15,959 bases of DNA from Anaerolineales bacterium (lineage in GTDB: Bacteria > Chloroflexota > Anaerolineae > 4572-78 > J111), in contig JAAUSP010000117.1 of assembly GCA_012032575.1 (NCBI GenBank), positions 1 to 15,959 on the forward strand, in the 5' to 3' direction. Position 1 is the stretch's first letter. Each line of letters starts with the position of its first letter. The notes under the pieces are model-generated. The model had not been told where the DNA came from. It did not search any database and saw nothing but the letters and a program-made list of their open reading frames with translations. Below, in pieces: positions 7,711 to 14,452 of the stretch. A program made the translations under genes and the position numbers.

Positions 7711-10700
7711 GCTTCAAGCGTAAAATAAAAGGTTGCGCCCCGGCCTACCTCGGCCTCGGCCCAAATTTGCCCGCCGTGGCGGTGAATAATCCGCTGCACA
7801 ATAGCCAGGCCGATGCCCGTGCCGGGAAACTCTGAGGCTTTGTGCATGCGTTGGAACGCGCCAAACAGCTTGGAGGCATAGGCCATGTCAAAGCCGGCGC
7901 CGTTGTCGCGCACAAAGTAGACCTCACCCCCTTCCCCTCTCCCTCTGGGAGAGGGGGGTGAAGCGTGAGAGACACAGCCGAATTGGACGCGAGCCTCGAC
8001 GCATTTGCTGCTGAATTTGAAGGCGTTGCCCAGCAGGTTGGTCAGAACTATCTCCAGCAGGGCCGCATCGCCGGAAGCGGTCAAGCCCGGCTGAATGACC
8101 ACTTCCACCCGGCGCTCCGGCTCCATTTCTCGGAGCCGGGTGACGACAGTGTGGACCAGGGCGGTCAGGTCTACCGGGCCGTGGTGCATCTCGGCCCGGG
8201 TGACTCGCGAAAGCTGCAACAAATCGTCAATTAAGCCCCCCATACGCTGGGCCTCGGAACGTACCCGGTCGAGGTATTGGCGGGCCGCCTCGTCGAGTTC
8301 CTCGCCGTAATCTTCCAGCAGGGCCAGGCTCCAGCCGTCAATGCCGCGCAGCGGGGCACGCAAATCGTGCGAAACCGAATAGGCGAAGGATTCCAGTTCT
8401 TTATTGGCCGCTACGAGTTGGGCCTGCGATTCGCGCAGCGCCGCTTCGGCCCGCCGGCGCTCGGTATAATCAATCAAGGTCGAGCGGCTCATTAAATAGT
8501 TTCCGGCCTGGTCGTAGATAACCGAAGCGCTCAATAACACCGGCAGGATGGAGCCGTCTTTGCGCACCATGTCAAACTCCAGGTCGCGTGCCCAGCCGCG
8601 TTCTTTTAAAAGGGGAAAGTACTGCTTAAAAATTTGCTCACCGGCCGGGGTAAGTAAATCCGTTAACTTGACCCGGCCAATGATCTCCTCACGGGTGTAG
8701 CCCAGCAATGCCAATTCCGTGTCGTTGATGCGCCTAAAAACGCCATCGCTGTCCAGGGAATGATAGCCGCAGGGGGCGTTGTTGTAAAGGTCGGTCAATT
8801 CGGCGGTGCGCTCGGCTACGCGCTGTTCCAGTTCGGCGTTGAGGCGGTTGAGTTCATCTTCGGCCCGTTTGCGCTCGGTGACATCCCAAACTGTGGAGAT
8901 CATCAAGGGTTTACCGGGAACGGGTATATTTTTGGCAGTGATGAAATGGGTATCCGCCCCCTGGCGGGTAATTGGAATATCTACCCAAATCATACGTTCT
9001 TCATCACCACTGGCGCAATCAGCCAACACTTTCTGCTTCATCTCTTCCCTGAACTTCGGCTCCTCATAGATGGCCTCCCAGAAACCGTCCGGATCGGCCA
9101 GATTCTCCCTGGTTGTCCGGTAAAATTTGGGAAAATTGTCATTCATGTAGTTAAAGATTACGGCAGGGTCAACCGAGTTGACGGCGACGCCTATCGGGAG
9201 ATTATCCAGGATAGCTTTGATAAAGGCTTCATTCTCCCGCAGCGCCTCTGCCGCCCGTTTGCGCTCGGTAATATCGGTGACAATGGCCTGGAAGGCCGGT
9301 TTGCCCTGGTATGACAAGGGTGTGACCGTAACTTCCACGTTAATCGGGGCGCCATCCAACCTAACGTAAACATCTTCGGCGGGGTATAGTCCCTGTTCCC
9401 CGGCCAGCAGTCTTGTCATCCGTTCCTGAACCAGGTTCAACCCGGCCGGATGGATAATATCCAGCACCGAGCGGCCGATCAGCTCTTCTTCCGAGGCAGC
9501 TCCCAGCAGGCGCACGCCGGCCGGGTTGATAAAGACAATCTTGCCGTCAGAGTGAACGGCAATTGCCACCGGAGCGAGTTCCAGCAATTTTCGGTAGCGC
9601 TCTTCACTTTCGCGGAGGGCCTCTTCGGTCCGCTTGCGTTGGGTGATGTCGCCATAGGCAATAACCACGCCGTAGCCCTCCAGGGGGATGGGGGCGGCGG
9701 TAACGTTGATCCAGGTAATCTCACCGTCGCTTTTCACAATACCCATCTCGACATTTTCCACCAGGCGCTTTTCCTGGAGCGCTCGTACACTGGCGTATTC
9801 ATCCGGTGGCATAGGCGTCCGATCTTGATGCACGATCCGCCATTCGGGGCCGTCAAACGCGCGCCGGATATGGTCCTGGCGGGAGAGGCCTAGCAGCCGT
9901 TCCGATTCTCGGTTTACCTCAATCAGGTTGCCCGCTGCATCGGTAACGCTGATTCCCAACGGGAAGGTCTCGAACAGCACCCGGTATTTTTCCAGGGCGA
10001 TGTGCAGTTCCCGCTCCGCCTGTTTGCTTTCGGTGATGTCTTGAAAAATCCCCCTGACTTTGGCCACCCGGCTACCCTCGCTAAGGGGCAGTCCCATGGT
10101 TCTGACCCACTTGTGCTGCCCTGTGGCACTGACTATTTCCAATTCCAGGTCGTAAGGCCGGGCCAGGTCAAGGGCTTCTTTGATAGCCCGCTCTATTTTT
10201 TGGCGTGACTCGGGCCGATAAAAACTAAGCCCCAATTCAACATGGGTGGCCTGTCCGGGGTCGAGGTCGTGGATACGGGCTACTTCATCCGTCCAAGTAC
10301 CCTGCAAGGTATCCGCGTCAAATTCCCAGCCGCCCACATGGGCCATTTCGCCGGTCAACCGCAGTAGTTCACTTTTGAGTTGGCTGGCCTTTTCGGCCTG
10401 TTTGCGGCGCTGATGTCGCGCGATACGCCCAGCACTTCTATCTCACCGGCCTCGTTCCGCAAGAGGGTGGTCACCACCTCCGTCCAGATGGTTGAGCCGT
10501 CTTGGCAGGTTTGCTCTATCTCGCTGGTCCGCGTTACTGCCGCCGGGTCGCCGGCCAGGAAGGCTTGCAGACGCTCAGGAAACCCGGCGTTAATCCGGGT
10601 CAGCGAGTCGGGCGTCACCACCTGTGCCATCGGCTGGGTCATCACCTCGGCCACGCTGTAACCGCGCAGCCGCTCAACCGAGGGGCTGACGTAGGTAAAG

Positions 10701-11698
10701 CGCAAACTGTTGGCATTGAGAATCCAGATCACATCGGCCATGTTTTCGGCCAGCAGGCGATACCTGGCCTCGCTTTCGCGCAGGGCGTCCTCCGCCTGCC
10801 GGCGCTCGGTGATGTCCAACACGCTGCCGAGACAGTAGCGCGGTTTGCCTTGAGCGTCGCGAACGAGGTTGGCATCGAGGATGCCGTGTACGACGCGCCC
10901 GTTCTTGTGGACAAACTGCTTCTCCATGCGATAATGGTCAATTTCGCCCGTGACCAGTTGCGCTTGCCGGCGCAGGTTCTCTGCCACGGTTTCTGAATGG
11001 GTGATGTCTGTGAGGTATTGGCCGACCAGTTCCTCTTCGTCGTATCCCAGCATACGGCAATAGGCCTCGTTCGCGGCTTCAATCCGATAATCCAGTGAGA
11101 CCTGCGCTACGCCCACGTCCATATGTTCATAAATCTGCCGGAAACGCACTTCGCTTTCGCGCAGGGCCACCTCGGTTCGTTTGCGCTCGGTGATGTCGAA
11201 GACAATGCCAATGTAACGCACCACGTCTCCAGCAGCATCACGCACCGGCCGGCCCCGTGACATCAGCCAGCGTTCGGTCCCATCCCGGTCGAGCACCCGC
11301 CACTCGGCGTTCAGTTCGGTTCCATTAGCGGCGGCGGTTTGCACGGCCTGGGCGGCCCCGGCCCGGTCAGCGGGATGGATGGTCTGCAGCCAGGCCTCGT
11401 AGGATGGCTGGCAGCAATGCGGCTCCAGGCCGTAGACCGGCCATAATTCCTCAGACCAGTAGTTTTCGTTGGTTTGTAAGTTCCATTCCCAGGTACCGGC
11501 TCGCGCGGCCTCCAGGGTCAGGCTCAGACGTTCCCGGTTCAAGCGCAGCGCCTTTTCAGCCTCGGCCAGGCGCAGCACCAGCACCCCCTGGTCACCGATG
11601 ATCATGTCAGCCTGGCCCGACCGAATAGCCGCCAGCACAGCCTCAGCCGTCTGACAGCGCTGTTTCAGTTCCTCGTAAGTCGGTTTAGATTGGCTCAT
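7683..11698 (-). CDS. Giant eight-PAS sensor histidine kinase (one apparent frameshift)
   Basis: About 1338 aa, reading across one missing base near 10405-10410. The upstream frame ends RDISAANRPKRP, while the restored frame gives ISARKQAEKASQLKSELLR and joins LTGEMAHVGGWEF, the start of PAS4. The N-terminus (MSQSKPTYEELKQRC, then GQADMIIGDQGVLVLRL) is a short helical segment common on such kinases. Eight PAS domains follow from about residue 57 to 1075, most ending in ITERK-like linkers, with a coiled coil before PAS8. The H-box SVSHDLRAPLRG (H1111) is of the phytochrome-like class. The ATPase domain has N-box LTNLLGNAFKF, DNGAGFD, FGAFQRMH and GTGIGLA. There are no membrane segments, so the sensing is cytoplasmic; ligands are unknown. 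The ATG at 11698 is chosen because homology begins there and the mini-ORF at 14115 starts identically. A palindrome adds residues inside the ATPase domain (7923-7969) and another forms the C-terminus. It follows kaiB2 and precedes the response regulator, its likely partner. Confidence 0.88.
7923..7969. repeat. Palindromic insertion inside the kinase ATPase domain
   Basis: CCCCTCTCCC (7934-7943) pairs with GGGAGAGGGG (7947-7956) across TCT, and TCACC (7924-7928) pairs with GGTGA (7957-7961) outside a bulge. On the minus strand it is read in frame as SHASPPSPRGRGEGGE between the N-box region and VYFVRDNGAGFD, where relatives have a short turn. Similar C/T-rich hairpins are dispersed repeats in many bacteria. 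Confidence 0.8.
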
Positions 11699-11749
11699 AA
11701 CGTAGGTTCCCGTTATTTGATGGTCAGGGTTAGCTCCCCACTTAATAGT

Positions 11750-11844
11750 CTCAGTAGATCCAATTTTTGAAGCGGAGCAGGCTCTCACGCCTGCGTAGCG
11801 GCGGCGTGGGAGCCGCCACTGCTGGCAAATTTGGATCCACTGAG
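11750..11844. repeat. 95-bp imperfect palindrome overlapping the kaiB2 3' end
   Basis: Two 42-nt arms (11750-11791 and 11803-11844) are imperfect reverse complements, with about three quarters of positions paired, around an 11-nt loop. The arms end in CTCAGT/ACTGAG, and the inner 12 bp (GGCTCTCACGCC against GGCGTGGGAGCC) pair with a single T-G wobble. On the minus strand the element encodes the last 19 residues of KaiB2 and its stop, and fills most of the gap to the giant kinase. The size and edges resemble a miniature inverted-repeat element; no target duplication was established. Confidence 0.75.
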
Positions 11845-12207
11845 TTTATTTTGGTCGCAAATCCAGGCCGACCAAACGCGCTCGCTATCAGACAGATTGC
11901 CGATGATACGGCGCAGCGGTGGGGGCAGGCGTTTGATCAGGGTGGGTACGGCAATGATTTGCTCGCCGGCCGCCAGGTGCGGCTGCTGGTACAGGTCTAC
12001 CACTTCCAGAGTATATCGGCCATGGAGGTTGTCCTCACAGATTTTTTTGATATTTTCCACCGCCAGAACGGATTGCGGCATCATTCCGGCGACATAAAGG
12101 CGCAGGATGTAGGTTTCTGCCGGGGGAGGGGAGGGTGTTGGGTCAAGCGCCTGGGGTTCGGGTTTCGGTTTTCGAGCCGCTCTTCTGGATTTTGTCGGTA
12201 AGGTCAT
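11785..12207 (-). CDS. kaiB: KaiB-family thioredoxin-like clock protein, extended at both ends (KaiB2)
   Basis: 140 aa. The KaiB core is residues 33-113: ETYILRLYVAGMMPQSVLAVENIKKIC, then VVDLYQQPHLAAGEQIIAVPTL, LPPPLRRIIGNLSD and SERV, very close to cyanobacterial KaiB. In cyanobacteria KaiB switches fold, binds the KaiC CI ring and recruits output partners; that role is inferred here from homology and from adjacency to kaiC2. Residues 1-30 are a basic, proline-rich extension (KSRRAARKPKPEPQ, PTPSPPP) absent from typical ~100-aa KaiB. The last 19 residues, LSGSKFASSGGSHAAATQA, come from the 11750-11844 palindrome. The ATG at 12207 is preceded by GGGAG at good spacing. The frame is open further upstream only through another palindrome, so earlier starts were not used. 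It lies 95 nt after kaiC2 and 86 nt before the giant kinase. Confidence 0.93.
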   Translation of the reverse strand: MTLPTKSRRAARKPKPEPQALDPTPSPPPAETYILRLYVAGMMPQSVLAVENIKKICEDNLHGRYTLEVVDLYQQPHLAAGEQIIAVPTLIKRLPPPLRRIIGNLSDSERVWSAWICDQNKLSGSKFASSGGSHAAATQA

Positions 12208-12236
12208 GAAATCTCCCGTGTAAATAGGCATCCCGG

Positions 12237-12289
12237 AGTCCAAAAGCGCCGCTTTTGAATTCTGGTCGCAAAAGCTGCGCTTTTGGACT
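12237..12289. repeat. 21-bp inverted repeat between kaiC2 and kaiB2
   Basis: AGTCCAAAAGCGCCGCTTTTG (first 20 at 12237-12256) and its near-perfect reverse complement at 12269-12289 (one mismatch) flank an 11-nt loop. The gene gap 12208-12302 is almost filled by it. It could form a stable mRNA hairpin that sets kaiB2 dosage relative to kaiC2. The loop edge shares TGGTCGCAAA (12263-12272) with the flank of the 95-bp palindrome (11852-11861). Confidence 0.8.
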
Positions 12290-12302
12290 TTCGACTTTTT
12301 CA

Positions 12303-13993
12303 TTAATCGGCCCGGCGGCTTTGGGCCATGTCCGCCCGGTCTGCTGTCAGGCGGTCCTCGCGGGCCTGTTCTTGCCCAATGAGCCACAGCATTTCGGTTT
12401 CTTCGGCTTCAAACTCGCTTCGCAGAGCGACTATTTTTGCTTCCAACGCCCGGCGTTTGCGGTCCAGGGCCAGTTTGGTGTTCTCAATCTCCTGGCGGCG
12501 GGCGATCTGTTCGGCTTGCTCCTGGGCTGCCTGGGCCAGCCGGGCTGAACCGGTTACTACGCCACTGGGGCCAATATAGACATCCAGCAGCTCCACCCCG
12601 TGCTCGGTTAGCCGAAATTCGCGGACCTGGTTAGAATGGGCCATGCCCCGCGATTTCAGGATGTACAAAACCCGGTTGCGCTCGCCGTTCACTTCGAGAT
12701 CGCGCAGCAGCAGCCAGGTATCAACCAGGGAAGAGATGGCCACGTCGGTATGTTCCTCCGGTGCGCCGCCGGTCGTCAAACTGGTAAAGAGAGTTGTTAT
12801 CCGGCTGGCTTTCAATAAATCTACCAGGCGCAGCAGCATCGCCTTGATTTGGGTGGTTTCGCCGCCGCTGGAAGTAAAACTATTGATGGGGTCTATCACC
12901 ACTACCGCCGGTTTGAAGAGATTGACCGCCCGGTGTATGATGTTCAGGTGCATTTCCAGGCCGTAGAAGGTGGGGCGGGTGGCCTGAAACTGCAACAGAC
13001 CGGCCTCGTGCCACCGGGCCAGGTCAACCCCGATCGAGCGCATATTGCGGATTACCTGATTGGGCGACTCCTCAAAAGCGAAGTACAGCGCCCGTTCGCC
13101 GCGCCGGCAGGCCGCCTCGACAAAATGGGCGGCCAGGCTGGTTTTGCCGCTGCCCGCCGTGCCCGAAACGAGTACGGTACTGCCCTGGTAGTAACCTCGC
13201 TGGTCCAACATTGCGTCCAGGCGGTCAATGCCGCTGGAAATGCGTTCCATCGTAGCCAGGTGGTGTAAGCCCAGCGAGGTGATCGGCAGCACGGTAATGC
13301 CCGCTTCGTCAATCAAAAAGGGATATTCATTGGTGCCGTGGGTTGAGCCGCGATATTTGAGAATGTGCAGCCGCCGGGTGGAGACCTGTTCAACCACCCG
13401 GTGGTCGAGCACGATGACACAATCTGAAACGTACTCTTCCATGCCCTGACGGGTCAGCCTGCCTTCGCCGCGTGCAGCGGTGATGATGGCGGTGACGCCT
13501 TTTGCTTTCAACCAATCAAACAGCCGGCGAGTTCGGAGCGCAAAATGAGCGGGTTGGGCAGGCCGCTAAAAATCATTTCAACGGTATCCAGCACCACCCG
13601 CCTGGCCCCAACCGTATCAATGGCGTGATTCAGCCGGATGAACAGGCCCTCCAGGTTAAATTCGCCCGTCACTTCGATCTCATTTCGCTCGACCCGGACG
13701 AAATCAATGAGGAGTTTTTGGCTGGCAGTCAGGGCGGCCAGATCAAAACCGAGCGAGGCTACATTCTGGGTTAAATCCTCGATGCTTTCCTCAAAGGACA
13801 TAAAGACGCCCGGCTCATCAAATTCAAGCGCGCCGTGTACCAAAAATTCCATCCCCATCAGGGTCTTGCCGCAGCCGGCGCTGCCACAGATCAGGGTGGG
13901 CCGCCCCTGGGGCAAGCCCCCGCCGGTGATCTCGTCCAGGCCGGTAATACCGGTGGGCGATTTGGGCAATTGGGTGAGTTTTACTTCTGCCAT
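12303..13993 (-). CDS. kaiC: Double-domain KaiC-family ATPase with C-terminal coiled coil (KaiC2; one apparent frameshift)
   Basis: 563 aa after restoring one missing base near 13524-13530. The broken frame reads RSELAGCLIG and stops; the restored one reads RSELRRLFDWLKAKG. CI domain: Walker A GSAGCGKT (37-44), catalytic pair E68/E69 in SFEES, Walker B aspartate D136. CII domain: Walker A GTAGSGKT (278-285), E308/E309 in FEES, D368 in VVVIDP. In CII, TDVAISSLVDT aligns with cyanobacterial TDSHISTITDT, giving T416, S421 and S422 at the T426/S431/T432 phosphosite positions, so autokinase activity is plausible. After VYIGPSGVVTGSARL comes a charged helical coiled coil (about 486-556), seen in KaiC homologues outside the cyanobacterial clock group. 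AAGGAG precedes the ATG at 13993, whose A is the last base of the mini-ORF TAA. KaiB2 follows. Confidence 0.92.
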
Positions 13994-14115
13994 TATTTAG
14001 GTCTCCTTTTCCGGAGGATCGTGTCGGTTTGAGCCGAGCGAATGGCTTCAAGCATAGCCTCGGCGGCGTGGCAGCGCCGTTTCAGTTCTTGGCAAGTGAG
14101 TTTGGGTTGGCTCAT
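13993..14115 (-). CDS. 40-aa mini-ORF homologous to the N-terminus of the giant kinase
   Basis: MSQPKLTCQELKRRCHAAEA starts this 40-residue frame. Over the first 33 residues, 21 are identical to the start of the giant kinase (MSQSKPTYEELKQRCQTAEA and on to AIRS, Q, D, I). The match then ends and the frame closes with ILRKRRPK and TAA. The stop overlaps the kaiC2 ATG by one base (TAATG), and the kaiC2 ribosome binding site lies inside the frame. The frame starts 31 nt after kaiB1, just as the kinase follows kaiB2. It is most simply the remnant of a second kinase gene lost after tandem duplication. It may still matter as a leader peptide coupling kaiC2 translation; whether the peptide itself does anything is unknown. 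Confidence 0.7.
   Translation of the reverse strand: MSQPKLTCQELKRRCHAAEAMLEAIRSAQTDTILRKRRPK
14003..14008 (-). promoter_or_regulatory. Ribosome binding site of kaiC2, inside the mini-ORF
   Basis: AAGGAG on the minus strand, 9 nt before the kaiC2 ATG at 13993. It lies within the last codons of the 40-codon mini-ORF, so ribosomes finishing the mini-ORF would cover or reinitiate near it. Confidence 0.75.
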
Positions 14116-14146
14116 AGGCTACATTTCCCTCAGTCGGCTGTCAGAA

Positions 14147-14452
14147 CTACCTTCCTACTCTCAAAACCTGCGCCAGCACCTTTTGGTCGCTCAGGTTGCC
14201 GTAAATCATGCCGCCGGGCGCAGGCTCAAGGACCACCAGGGTAGGGGTAATAAACACGCCATTTTCCAGGGCCAGTTCGGGCTGGATATCGAGGTCTATA
14301 ATCTCAACTTTAAATTCGTGTTCAGGAAAACCGGCCTGAAAACGGTCCAGATTCTCGCGGGCAAGGCGCGAATTGGGGGCATTACCGGCCACAAACAGGC
14401 GTATGACATAGTGTTTGCCAGGCTTGTCTTGGGGGTGGTCCTTAGCTGTCAT
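14147..14452 (-). CDS. kaiB: KaiB-family thioredoxin-like clock protein (KaiB1)
   Basis: 101 aa, the usual KaiB length. KHYVIRLFVAGNAPNSRLARENL matches the first beta-alpha unit of KaiB, followed by VEIIDLDIQPELALENGVFITPTLVVLEPAPG and MIYGNLSDQKVL. The conserved TPTL and GNLSD motifs are intact; the usual LPPPVRRIIG segment is changed to LEPAPGGMIYG, so partner contacts may differ from those of KaiB2. The ATG at 14452 lies inside the end of kaiC1 (11-nt overlap), which implies translational coupling to it. Longer versions of this frame run inside kaiC1 and were rejected. A partner role on the KaiC1 hexamer is inferred from family knowledge and position. Confidence 0.93.
   Translation of the reverse strand: MTAKDHPQDKPGKHYVIRLFVAGNAPNSRLARENLDRFQAGFPEHEFKVEIIDLDIQPELALENGVFITPTLVVLEPAPGGMIYGNLSDQKVLAQVLRVGR

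Noticed and set aside
10355..11788. Two separate PAS proteins instead of one giant kinase
   Set aside because: The 3' end of the upstream frame loses the ISARKQAEK linker by one base and the downstream frame begins inside a PAS domain. One base joins them into a whole-codon gene.
11785..12387. Longer start for KaiB2 at 12387
   Set aside because: The added residues are encoded by the 21-bp inverted repeat and overlap the end of kaiC2. The ATG at 12207 has a good ribosome binding site.
12303..13511. KaiC2 as two separate proteins (161 and 402 aa)
   Set aside because: The break is in the middle of the CI domain, and one added base restores RSELRRLFDWLKAKG and both KaiC domains in a single frame.
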